Assembly: GCA_005281725.1 (NCBI GenBank)
Contig: SSBO01000003.1
Location: 9,036,479 to 9,100,478 of the forward strand
DNA from: Wuchereria bancrofti
Lineage: Eukaryota; Nematoda; Chromadorea; Rhabditida; Onchocercidae
Length of the DNA: 64,000 nt
Direction: 5' to 3'
The position numbers were made by a program, and so were the translations under genes. The first letter of the stretch is position 1; the number at the start of each line of letters is the position of its first letter. The notes beneath the pieces are model-generated. The model ran no database searches. It was not told the DNA's origin and worked only from the letters and a program-made list of their open reading frames with translations. Of the stretch, positions 49,120 to 61,157 are shown piece by piece.

Positions 49120-49440
49120 TTTTGCCTCATTTCACTCTTTTCCATTTCAAATTCACTTCAAATGTTTCTATTGAAATGGTATTTTAAAAATGAAATTTAA
49201 ACTTCATTTTGTTTTTTGCAACTTTTTAAAAATTTTCTTTTTTTTTCTTTTGAATAACATTTTTTGCAAAGATTTAGCTTATTTACAAATAGATTTGCTA
49301 TTTGATTGGCTTATTTTGAAATCGGCTTGCTATTTGATATTGCAAAAAATTTAGCCATGCATTTTTTAAATTCACTTCAAAGGTTGTGTATCATTTTCAA
49401 ATGATATTTTAAAATTGAAATTTAAACTTCATTTTGGATG
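49120..49440. repeat. Direct repeat inside the core of the inverted structure
   Basis: AAATTCACTTCAAA(T/G)G…GAAATTTAAACTTCATTTTG occurs at 49149-49211 and 49369-49435. Confidence 0.65.
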
Positions 49441-50814
49441 AGCTTCACGTATTTTTTTACAAAAATACATTTTTTCAAATTGTAGCAGAAAAAAAAAATT
49501 CTGAAGAAAAATAAATATATTTTGCTAGAAAAACAAAAAAAAAAAAAATAAGAAATGCATATTACTACTTTTAACAATACTTTTTACTAATTAGAAATTG
49601 AATTGTACAAACATCAATTAAATGAGTAATAAGTGAAATACAAAAAAAATAAAATTTAAATTTCATATTGAAATAATTTATTGTTTCATTTTGTTATTTT
49701 ATAATGGAACATATGTTTGAAAAATTCATTTTTAGATTGGAATGTTTGTATAGTAAAAAAGTTGTAAATTAAATTCATATTTTAATTAGGATAAAAGTAG
49801 TCGACGATAGAAGAATTTTTGTTTTAAAATTTTAAGAAAAGGGTGAAGAAGAATGGAATAACGAAAGGAAAAGGTAAAAGAGATTAAATGGAAGAAAAAT
49901 ACATTTTAAAATTTTTCAAAAAAAAATTTACAAATTCATATAAATATAAAAGGCGAGAGAAAAAGAATTTAAAAAAAATGAAAAAAAGGAAAAGGAAAGT
50001 GGAGTAATTTTTTGATTACAATTAATCATATTTCGAGTTTTAAATTTTCAAAATTCAAAGATAATTATTTTGGTTCATTTTCTCTTTTCATTTTGTTTTT
50101 ATCAATTCTAATCTTTGATAAAAAATTAGAGAAATGCTTTTTTTTTTTGTTCGAAATTTATGCATTTCAAAACGTGAGCATAAATTGATAAATTTTATAA
50201 AATATTATTGCAAATTTGCATTTAAATTGATCAATTCAAAATGGAATATAATTAATTAATCAAAAAACCAAAAAGATCGATTAGATATTATTTAAAAAAA
50301 AAAATGATTTTCAGATGAACTATTAAGTTAATTTACACTATCCATCATCGCATTTATTAATAAACTAAAGAAATGACTTAGAAAGTGTTTTATTAGTAAA
50401 CAATAGAAATTTATTATTTTTCTCCTCGATTCATCTACTGTTTACAATTTTGTTATTAGTGCAAAATGAAAGTGCAAATTTTAAAAGTAAGTTTATTTCT
50501 TTTTAAATTCAAATAAATCACTGAAAAAAATTTTTTTTCAAATGTTTTTTCTTTTATCATATCTTATTAACTCCTATTAACACATTGCAATTATTTCTAA
50601 AACTGTTTAAATTCTTTCATTGAAAAACAAAAAATCTTTATTTTCTTTAATAGTTTTCATTTAATTTTAACAAATAGCAAAAACTATTAATAAATTGCAA
50701 AATTAAATCAAGTTTTGCTATTGGAATGATTACATTTTGCTGACAATGTGTCATACATTTAATTTTTTTGTAAAAGTTTCAACGTTACAAAAATCAAAAC
50801 CTTTTACTGAATCA

Positions 50815-51032
50815 AATAATAATAATAACAATAATAATAATAATGATAATTGTAGCAATAACAATAATAATAATATTAAGAAAATAATAATGATAATAAA
50901 ATTAGCATTAATAATAATGATAATGATAATAAAATTAGCATTAATAATAATAATAATAATGATAATTGTAGCAATAACAATAATAATAATATTGATAAAA
51001 TAATAATAATGATAATAAAATTAGCATTAATA

Positions 51033-51063
<31 letters not shown>

Positions 51064-51161
51064 TGATAATTGTAGCAATAACAATAATAATAATATTAAT
51101 AAAATAGTAATAATGATAATAAAATTAGCATTAATAATAATGATAATGATAATAAAATTAG

Positions 51162-51195
<34 letters not shown>

Positions 51196-51305
51196 TGTAG
51201 CAATAACAATAATAATAATATTAATAAAATAATAATAATGATAATTGTAGCAATAACAATAATAATAATATTAATAAAATAATAATAATGATAATAAAAT
51301 AATGA
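50815..51305. repeat. TAA-derived complex microsatellite, about 490 bases
   Basis: (AAT)n interrupted by a higher-order module with GATAATTGTAGCAATAACAA (five copies, at about 50844, 50961, 51065, 51193 and 51240) and ATAAAATTAGCATTAATAAT. Confidence 0.9.
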
Positions 51306-52651
51306 GGATATATCGTCCCATAAAATCTCTTCATCCGAAGTAATTTTCATTTTTTTTTTTGCTTGCTAAGAATGAAGTAAAAATTTCAAATTGCATTTGC
51401 TAAAAATATATTCAAATTATTATTTACTTATTTATTAAAGCAAAAAAAAAAAAAATTTCCCTTTTTTTCGATTTTAGAAGATTTCAATTTTTATCAAATT
51501 TCGGTTGTCTTTTATGAATTTCTCTCAATGTTATCATCAAAATGACGTAAAACTTTCATCTATGCACTAAAATTTAGTGCATTATTGAAAAAATGAAATA
51601 ATTAATTAGCAGTTTTAAATTGAACAAAAAAATTTTTAATTGAGTATATTTTAAATATGATTTCATTTACATTCTCTTCCATTTTTGTTTTATTGAAAAA
51701 AAAAAAGGAAGCATTCATCATTTTCTTCTTTCAGAGTGTGAATTTCCCGATTAGTTTCTATGTGAAATTTTAATGATTAAGCACTATATTTAAATTAATC
51801 GCAAAAACAAAAAGAAATTTATAAACTTTTGAATTTTATAAGAAAATCAAGAAAAATTCTTTTCATCAGTTTGAATGAATTGATATACAAAATGTTTCAA
51901 ACAAATTAAATACTTTAAATTTTCAATGAAATGAAAAGATAATTATTAATCGATTCAAATTAACATATGCCTCATTAATTTTGTTAAAATTGTATAAATT
52001 GTAAAATCAGATTTGTATTTTAATTTTAAGCTAAATTATCGTTGTCGAAATTGTTACCTTTTTTTTTATTCATCACAACGAGATGTAATCTTTGTCGATT
52101 TTTTTTTGCTTTTTTTAGATTTTAACTTAAAAATATAGCAAAAAAAACTTTGATTACACTTCAATTTTCTCTTCTGTTTTCTTCATAAAAACAATGATTT
52201 TAATTTATTAACAAAAAATTTGCATATTTGATATTCAGTATAAAATAGGTAACATTAATTATTATAAGAGAATAAATTTTCATAAAATATTTTTGACAGA
52301 GTTAATGAATTATTTGAATGTTTGCATGGAAGTATTTTTATTCAATTGCGGGAAAATACTGAATTATTTGATTTTTGCTCGTTAGGCGCACAAAGATGAA
52401 ATTTGCAAATTCTTTGAGAACAGATTAGTTTTTTTATGAAATGAAATTAAAGCTTTTTATTTTTAAATTTGGTAGCATATCAATTCTTTTAATTGAAATA
52501 CATAAAAGTTTTTTTCTTATGTATATACATTTTTGAGCCTAAATTAATTGAATCACTAGTATTAATTACCATTTGAAATTTTAAATTATTACTTCAATCG
52601 ATTATTACAGCATCCATCTTTATTATAATTAATGTGTCATTCTGATCCTGA

Positions 52652-53381
52652 ATCCATTTTTGAGCCTGAATTAACCGAATACATTAGGCTAATTTTATGA
52701 TGCTAAAAGCAAATTTTCGTTGGTATCAAAAGTGTAATATGATCTTTGATCTTTTTTTTTTCAGCAATTCACATTATTTCTTAAGTAGCGATGAATTTCT
52801 TTAGATTTAATGCAATTTACAATTTTTTAAGATAGAAGTAGTACTAAGAGATAAATGAAGTATCATTGATTGATGCATGCATGCATCGTGCATTTACAAT
52901 TCTGCAATCTGTCGGCAAATGAATAAAATTTATTTGTGGTTTTACTGCACACAGAAACAGTATTCAATGACATATTTGAAATTTAACAGACGAAAATTAC
53001 TTTCTGCAAATAATTTTGACACATTTTCAGCTTTTGTTATGCATAAAGTCAACTTGCTGAGGAAATAAAAATTTATCATTGAATTTTATTTATATGTGTT
53101 ACCAATATACCTGTGACAGGTATTCATTAGCCAGGTGACATACAAATAGGTATACTTACTCATCAGCCAATGATAAGAAGGCAATTATACTTAGCATTTT
53201 CTCTTTTGAAACACACAATTGCATTCATTGCTTGCAGGATTGCATTAATTTCTTTTCAAATTTAAAATTAGAAATGAAATATATAAGTAAAGTTAGCGTT
53301 TGTATTTACTAATCATTTATGATTTAAATTAATATTTGCTTTTTTCTAGGTGAGAAATAAAATAATGCTTAAATGAGTTAG
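52652..53381 (-). repeat. Right arm of long inverted repeat
   Basis: Reverse complement of 48200-48907, with small indels and one 22-base insertion. Pairing starts at TTTTTGAGCCTGAATT and ends at GAAATAAAATAATGCTT…GTTAG. Confidence 0.85.
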
Positions 53382-53606
53382 AAAAAAAAAGGAAAATTTC
53401 GGAGTAAATTGCTTGATTAATGCAATGATTAATGTGTTATTATCGATGAATTTATAAATAAAAACTAATAATTATATGAAAATTTTGCATCTTAAATTTA
53501 TTTCAAACTATTTAGTAGGAAATAAAAATAATACACACATTTGTTCATTTGAGCATTTTATTTTGTTCATCCATGCAGACGCAAATAAAATTATCATAAT
53601 GCATAA

Positions 53607-53642
53607 TTTATTATTGTTATTCTATTATTATTATTATTATTG

Positions 53643-53674
<32 letters not shown>

Positions 53675-53755
53675 GTTGTTATTGTTATTATTACTATCAT
53701 TGTTATCAGTGTTGTCATTATTATTATCGCTGCTATTTTAATTATTATTATCATT
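53607..53755. repeat. (ATT)n microsatellite
   Basis: Interrupted TTATTATTATT array with GTTATTGTT variants. Confidence 0.85.
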
Positions 53756-54887
53756 ATTTTTATTTAGTATAATTTGTATTAATTATTAATAATGAAAGTA
53801 ATGCAATATTTGCTTAAATATTTCGATTATTATAACTGAATAGATGATGAGAAGAAGGGATAAGATGGCCTGGAACGACCTTATTTTGATCCTTATCACT
53901 CTTCAATCGTCAATTATCAGCATTTTCTAACTTATGGGTCATTTTCCTATTGTTTCTCAACATTTCTAATATTTATTCATTTCACTGATATGCAATTTTC
54001 AACACTGAAATATAAATATATTACTTTCAAACTTTTCTTCACATCCATTTTTCCCTGCAATATATGATATCTGGATTAAAATTTATTAAATTTATATGTT
54101 AGAAATTGTTAAATATGTGACAGATTTTCTATTGTTTATTTTTTTATAATATTTATGATATTGTCATATTCAATCAAAGTGTACTAACATTTTGATGGTA
54201 TGCGAAAAGTATGCGAAAATTTATTCAATTCATTTCATTTCTCATTGTATTTCTTTCATAGCATTAAATTTAACATACATTTTAAATTATTCACTTAAAT
54301 TTAACATTCTAATTAAAACTTTTAATAATTTTGATCATATTTAAACTTAATGAAAAAAAACAAAACGAATATGAATATTGATATAACTTATATTATTAAA
54401 AAAGGAAAATGGTATATTTGAATTTTATATAAATATTAAACTTAATGAACTAATAATTGAACAATAATATTTTATTGCTTTAATTGGATCGTTGAGAATG
54501 AAATTAAGTATAATATTTAAATTTCTTCGTACTGTAACTAAATGTTGTTTTTTTTTTTTTAATTATTGAAACTATTTTTGATATTTTATTTAAAAAAAAC
54601 TATAAGTGAACTTCTTTTTGATATAACTTATATTATTTGTTTAAAAAAAAAATGATATATTTCATATAAATATATGAATATAAATATTGATAAAAATTTT
54701 GAAAAGTGATGATTCAGCTAGTTCCATTTCCCTTTTAAAGAACAATCATCAAATAAATCAACAAATAAAAATGGTTTTAAAATATAAATAAATAGTACGA
54801 TAAGAGCTTATGCTTATATTAATATTATATTTATTTATGCCACAGTTTTAGAAATATAAAACTAAATCGTTTTCTTCTTTTATTTTT

Positions 54888-54893
54888 TTTTTT

Positions 54894-54944
<51 letters not shown>

Positions 54945-54962
54945 TTTTTTGTTTTTTTTTTT
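54888..54962. repeat. T tract of about 75 bases
   Basis: Almost uninterrupted T run. Its true length is uncertain in any assembly. Confidence 0.85.
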
Positions 54963-56055
54963 CTATTGTGCAAATGCCATTATACAGTAGTAATAATAAA
55001 AAGGAAAATGAAAAGAATTATGAAAAATTTTTCAATCTTTTTGTTAATTTTTTTTTTTTTCTCCCATTCTATTCAACAAAATTGAGTTAATGAGATTTGT
55101 TATAAAATCTATTATAAAAATACTTATTTTAGTATTCCCTTTTTTTTTTTTTTTTTTTTTTTAAAAAAAAGAAAGGAGAAGAAAAAGAAAAAGCAGCATT
55201 TTAAAATTATTTCTTTGTTTGTTTGATTTCTTTTTTGCACAATTTATTATCTTTAATTTTTTCTTTTTTTTTTTTTGAATTTAAAAATATTTATTTTAGT
55301 TTAGAAATAATTTAGAAAAAAAAATTTAATTTAGGAAAAAAAACGTAATTTATTCAGTATGAAAATAATTCAGTAATGATGTGTTAACGATCGAATAGCA
55401 ATGTTTTTGTTAAATCTTTTTTCTTTTATAATCATTGATAATTTTAAATAAACAATTCAAATAAATAAATGATAATAAATAAATGCATATGCAAAAATAT
55501 AAAAAATTTCAATACTCTTCTTTTGCTGATGTTCAAAAAAAAAAAAAAACGATGAAAATTTTTTGATTTTCTTTTTTAATAATTATTAAATTTTATTTCT
55601 TCTTTCAAAAAGGAAAATTTACTTCTTAAAAACTATAAAATTTTTATATTTTTTGAAAAATTATCTCAACGTACTGCTGCTACAGTAATCATAATTCCAA
55701 TTTTAATATAAAATTTAAATTTCTAAAAAATACAAAGTAAAAAAAACAAACAAACATTATCCTTTATGGGATAATTATTTAAACAAATTGAAATTATACT
55801 AATTATTCAAAATATTACAGTCAGTAAATTGAAATAAAAATTATAAACATATGATAATTGAAATAAACACTTCAAATAGTTTAATTTTTTTTAAAGAAAA
55901 GAAAAAACCTCGAAGCAAAAGAAAGAAATGAATTAAATTTAATAAAAAAAATGCACTTCTTAGTGCTGGAAATTTTCGTCCACAATTTTTGCTCATCCGA
56001 ATTAACTTACTAAATATATTTGTTGTATATTTATTAATCATTGTCAACTCTGTCA

Positions 56056-56092
56056 TACGTCATCACTTGATGTCACATATCATATCACGTCA
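56056..56092. promoter_or_regulatory. CRE/UPRE-like sites upstream of the bZIP gene
   Basis: TACGTCA (56056-56062) and TCACGTCA (56085-56092, TGACGTGA on the other strand) flank TGATGTCAC. CREB3-family factors bind TGACGT(C/G)-type CRE and UPRE elements (established). The sites lie about 610-650 bases before the ATG of the CREB3-like gene. Autoregulation is an inference. Confidence 0.35.
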
Positions 56093-56140
56093 CACTTTAT
56101 TGTGATGCAAAACGTCTACTCTATTAACATTGTAAACCAT

Positions 56141-56470
56141 TTAACACTTCAATATTTTACTAAGTTTAAATTTCAATTTCAAATTTAATCAGCTATGCAA
56201 AAAAAAAAATTATGATTTATCATAAAATTAATCATTTATCAATTAATAGAAATCTAATAGAAAGTATTTAATCACTTAATACTTTAGTATTTTGCTAAGA
56301 TTAAATTTTAATTTCAAATCTAATCGATTATCCAAAAAAAAAAGAAATTTATCATAAAATCAATCATTTATCAATTATTAATAGAAAGTATTTGATCATT
56401 TAACACTTCAACATTTTACCAGATTAATTGCAAATTTAATTAGTTATACGAAAAAAAAAAAAGAAAAATC
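56141..56470. repeat. Tandem repeat, period about 130, 2.5 copies, upstream of bZIP gene
   Basis: TTAACACTTCAATATTTTAC, then ATCACTTAATACTTTAGTAT, then TTTAACACTTCAACATTTTA mark copies at about 56141, 56271 and 56399. Each is followed by AATTTCAAAT(T/C)TAATC-like sequence and an A run. Confidence 0.75.
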
Positions 56471-56703
56471 ATTTGTCCTTTAATTATTAAAAAGCTATGG
56501 TTTAATTTCCATTTCCAGTTTTAAAGATATTCCAAAATTTTTGCATTTATACAAATATAAAATAGCCTTAGAAATTTTGGGCTATTTTTTTTAATATCTA
56601 TTTCTTTAGCTAAAAAAATAAAAAATGATCAAAAGTAATAATTAATTATTATTTTTTCTTTTTTAATTTCTTTTTTTAATTTTACAGATATCAAAAAAAA
56701 GAA

Positions 56704-59700
56704 ATGGATCAGACAGAGGAAGAAGATTGGTGTCATATTATTAACAGAAATGATTTCATCAAGGATGACTATCTCATTTCATCTTTTCCTGATTATTGCA
56801 ATAATTGGAATAGAAATGATAGTGATTATCATGAATTTAGTAAGAATGAAACAACAATTCCACAATATGCAAATATTATCAGTGATAATGATACGATAAG
56901 TTTGGATGTGGAAGCATTGGAAGAGCAATTAAATATGGCATCAAATCTTTTTGATGTTAAAATTGAATTAAACAATAGTTATCCGATTGGTATGGCTTTA
57001 ATAATTATTAATTTTTTTTTATTATTATTAATTTAATATATAAATATTATTGATTTAATAATTATTAATGTGATAAATTTATATGACAAATTTTTACGTG
57101 ACTTAAACGTCTTTTTTTTGATTTCTTACCGTTTATTTTTGATTTTAGTTATTATTTTCACATTTAATTCTTATTTAAGAGAGCAATTTTTCATTTGCTT
57201 ATTTAAATTCAAATGGATGAAATTCGTAAATAGTTTAATTTTTATTAAAATATACGCAAATTTTAGATGAGAAAAGGTGAAAAATATTTTTCGCTTGGTG
57301 GTTTTTCATTTTTTTTTTTCATTTGTTAATTCGTTTTTTTTTTTTGTAAGAAAGAAAGATTTTTTAAATTTCATTTTTTACAATTTTGGAAAACTGATAA
57401 GAATTCCATTTTTTTTCTTTTAAATAGTTTGAACATTTTTTCATCGAACAATTTCTAAAATATTAAATTAAAATGATTTTTTGTTATTCATTTATTTTCA
57501 TCTGTATTTTCTCGTTTGTTTTCATCATTTGCTATTGCTTTTTATCCATTCTATTTAAGCGGCAAAGATCAAAAGTTAGCATATTTACTTGTTTATAGTT
57601 TTTGAAATACTTTTAAAGATAGCATACCTTCTTCATTTTTCATTTTAATATAAAAAGAAATGAAAATTTTATTTTTAGCATCGGAAACGCTATCTTTGAC
57701 TAGCTCACATTCTTCACCATCTTTTGAACATGAAAATAATGGTATAAATATTTTCTTTTTCTTTATTTTTATTTTTTTCAACTTAAATAAAACATTATTA
57801 AACTTGCAATTTTCTTAAATTAATGAAATTTTCATTCTTGAATAAGTTAACTTGCATATGTTTAATTAACAAAATAAATTTCTTCATCATTGTCTGTTAA
57901 GAAAAGAAGACTAATTAATTAGATGTATAAAATATTCTACGAAAAATTTTTAATAACCCATTTTAAACTATTTCAATTTTCACAAAATTTAATTCTTTTT
58001 TTGCTTTTTGGATAATAAAAAACCTAATTAATCATTTTTTTTTTGTTTTTAATTTTACTTCAAATAATTTTAGATGCTAATAATATAATATTTTTTTTTT
58101 AGCTTCCATGACATATTATTCATAAATATATATGTTTCAATTCATTTCATTTCTTATAAAAGTGTATAATTTATTTAATTTTAAATATATAATTGAAATA
58201 TTTTGATGTTATACTGAAATGTTTTAATAATATGCGTGAATCATTAATTNTTCAAAACTTTCATCTTTAATTTTATTTTTATCACTTTTTTTTCTCTGAA
58301 AATTTGAAATTTTTCATATAAATTGTAAAAGTCAGCAAATTTTATGGCATTTATAAATTTATGAAAAAAATTTTTTTAAATATTTGTCAAATTTAACTGA
58401 AAGTTTGACTGCATGCAAAATTTTTTCTCTTCTTTTGCTTGTGGCACTTTTTTTTTCCTTGTATTTATATACGAATTAATTTTAACAAAATGTAAATTTG
58501 GAAAATACTTTAATCATTACAGTACTTATTTAAGTGTACAGTATACAGCATTTACATTTAATGTATACTGTATAAAATATATTTGTTTTGAAATTTTTCG
58601 AAATTTAAAAATAGCAAATTATTTACTAATCCATCTTTAAATAAAACAAAAACAACTTTTTGGCTAATGCATGGAGCATTTTTGAGAAGATTTTGTAAGT
58701 TATAAAACTATTATTTACTAATACATCTTTAAATAAAGCAAAAACAACTTTTTAGCTAATACATTTTTTTGTTGGAAAAATAAATAAATAAATTTTTGTG
58801 AAAACTTTTGTAAGTTATAAAACTATTTTTTTATTCACTAATCCATCTTTAAATAAAAAAAAACAACTTTTTGGCTAATGCACTTTTCTTGTTGGAAAAA
58901 TAAATAAATAAATTTTTGCGATAACTTTTGTAAGTTATAAAACTATTTTTTTATTTACTAATCCAACTTTAAATAAAATAAAAACAACTTTTTAACTAAT
59001 ACATGGAGCATTTTTGAGAAGATTTTGTAAGTTATAAAACTATGAAGAAAAGAAAATAAATTTTCAATAAATTATAATTTTAAGTTTCAATAAATTATAA
59101 ATTGTAATAATTAATTTATTTTAAATTTAGAAATATTTCATTCATCGTTTACCACTGGACAGTCATTTCTAGACGAAGCAGATTGTCTTGTTGAATTAAA
59201 AGCATATGCTAAAACACGACGAAAAATGCATGAAATAGCTGTTAAGCAAAAACTTATCACTGAACAAGTAATTATTATCATTTTTAGTAATTATTATCAA
59301 ATCAAATTATTATTATCATTTTTTGTTTTCTATTAAATATTTAAGTAAAAATTTATTATTAGATAAGAAACTTTTTGTATATTTATAACAAAGAACAAAA
59401 ACAAATTTTTTTTTATTTATTAATTTTGATTAATAAATTTTAAAAAGTATATGAATTTATTTTAATCTAAACTTACTAAGTTCAAAAAAATAAAATTAGA
59501 AAAAACTAATGCTAAGTAATTTGAAGCAAAATTAAGAATAAATACAAATAATATTTATAAAATATTTATTATCTTTTTTCCTCTTTTAATATATTAGCAA
59601 TTATGAAATTAAATATTGTAAACAAATGTGAAAATAAAATTTACTTTATTGTATTTCTTTCTTTTTCTTTTTTTAATATTTTATTTTCTGACTTTTAATA

Positions 59701-61157
59701 AATGAAAAAAAAAAGAGTGTAACATTTTTAAAATGATAAAAAAAATTTTTTAATATTTTATCGTTTAATTTATAAAAGTTTTTTTTTTTGAGGATCCAAA
59801 AAGTTATGGATTTTTGCATTTGTCATCCGAGGAGAAGCGGACATTACTTCAGGAAGGTTACAAACTACCCACTGCCTTACCATTAACAAAATCTGAGGAA
59901 GATGCGTTGAAAATTATTCGGCGAAAAATTAAAAATAAGGTTAAATCATTTTATAAAAAATTACTTTATATAAAAAAGTTAAAATCATTGATTAAAAGTT
60001 TTTATTTAATATTTATTATTAATTATATTTGTTCATTTTATACAAACTAGATTGAATGTGTATAATTTAATTAAATATTTCATTTGTTAATTTAATTAAA
60101 TATTTTAATTAAAAAATATATCGTTTGTTGATTAATTAATTTTATTAATTAAATTTAAGCATATTGCTGAAGTTTAATGTTTTTTACTTTTTTTATCCAT
60201 TAAATGATAATTTATTATGCGCCCATCAATAATATTTGCTAATTCAAGCTGAATTAATTTTGTTTATTTTATTTTAATTTTCAAAAATTCTAATTATTTT
60301 GCATTTATGAGGAATGGTAAATATATTTGATGGAAAATGAAAATAATTTAATAGATAATATAAAAAATTAAAAGAATAAAAACCATTCATTAATTTTTCC
60401 TTATTACTACTTTTTTTTTCTTCGATTTCAAATTTAATTTTTTTTCTTTTGAATTTTTTTTTCATTTTTTCTTTTTTTTTTTAGTAAAAATGAACTAATT
60501 TTTTAGTTGTCTGCGCAAGAAAGTCGTCGGAAACGCAAGGAATATATGAATGCGCTTGAAAAAAGAATTCAATATTATCTCAATGAAAATTCAACATTAA
60601 AATTAAAGGTTTTGTGAAGTTTAAATTTTTTAACAAATATTCCTTCCATTCAATCTTAAATTTCTAAAATTTTATTGCTATTTCAATTAGTTTTACTCCT
60701 TTCTTTTTTTTTTTTTAAAAAGTAAATAAATAAAAAGGCGATCTAAAATTTGTTAGTATAAATAATCAAAATATCAAATGAATGAAGTTTGAAAATATGT
60801 AAAAAATTAAATATTGAATTAAATCATTGATGAAAAAAAAAAACAGTAATTAGAATGATTGATAAAATTTGATTAGTAATTAAAAGTTGAATTGATTGTT
60901 GTATTACACCTGTTACACTATCAGATATATTTATTTGTTAGTTCAGTGATAATCCCATATTTTATGATCAATTATTGATAATGATTCTTTTTTTTTTTTA
61001 AATTTTATAAAATTAAATTTTTTAGCTAAAAGATTTGGAACAAAGGAATCGTAGTTTATTTATTGAATTAAAAAATTTCAAAACATCAATTGGATCAAAT
61101 CATACGACAGAAAATCATCCATCATATCCAACATCTAATGTTACAACTATTAATTGA
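56704..61157 (+). CDS. CREB3/LZIP (Luman)-type bZIP transcription factor without membrane anchor
   Basis: Exons: 56704-56989, 57679-57741, 59131-59267, 59793-59939, 60507-60608, 61026-61157 (TGA); 288 residues; phases agree. The N-terminus is acidic ([20 protein letters not shown]) like an activation domain. Exon 4 encodes the CREB3-family block [20 protein letters not shown] followed by [20 protein letters not shown]. Exon 5 encodes the basic region and zipper start ([20 protein letters not shown]), exon 6 the zipper end ([18 protein letters not shown]). Family members usually continue into a transmembrane helix and are ER-anchored until proteolysis; here only a short polar tail (ending TSNVTTIN) follows. 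So this isoform should be soluble and nuclear. TTTTACAG 16 bases before the ATG suggests a trans-spliced or 5'-UTR-intron start. The exon 4 acceptor (TTTTTTGAG) is non-ideal. AATAAA lies at 61235-61240. Confidence 0.88.
58537..58572. repeat. 11-bp stem hairpin
   Basis: TACAGTATACA (58537-58547) pairs with TGTATACTGTA (58562-58572). Confidence 0.75.
58621..59043. repeat. Tandem repeat, periods 91-120, 4 copies
   Basis: ATT(T/C)ACTAAT(C/A)CATCTTTAA starts copies at 58621, 58712, 58832 and 58952. Each has AACAACTTTTT(G/A)GCTAAT and TTTTGTAAGTTATAAAACTA. Copies 1 and 4 share ATGGAGCATTTTTGAGAAGA, copies 2 and 3 share a AAATAAATAAATAAATTTTTG variant. Confidence 0.85.

Larger units (their letters stand above)
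48200..53381. mobile_element. 5.2 kb structure with about 0.7 kb inverted arms
   Basis: Left arm about 48200-48907 is inverted at about 52652-53381 with roughly 90-95% identity by eye. Shared landmarks are CACCTAGAAAAAAGCAAAT, AATACCTGTCACAGGTATA, GATGCATGCATGCATC and TTTTTGAGCCTGAATT. The right arm has an extra 22 bases near 52950-52972. The 3.7 kb core has no recognisable coding sequence but carries a TAA-rich array. It could be a foldback-type or other non-autonomous element with long terminal inverted repeats, or a plain inverted duplication. No target-site duplication could be identified. Confidence 0.6.
53382..56055. other. Intergenic, no gene recognised
   Basis: Includes an (ATT)n run (53607-53755), a very long T tract (about 54888-54962), further T/A runs (55141-55162) and a 140-base stretch (53840-53980) of more balanced composition with no coding signal. 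Confidence 0.55.
57742..59130 (+). other. Intron of bZIP gene with single N and tandem array
   Basis: Contains a single N at 58250, a hairpin (58537-58572) and a four-copy array (58621-59043). No exon is needed to keep phase between 57741 and 59131. Confidence 0.6.

Noticed and set aside
50737..51350. Asn/Ile-rich plus-strand and Leu-rich minus-strand frames
   Set aside because: Both derive from the TAA-type array in the core of the inverted structure.
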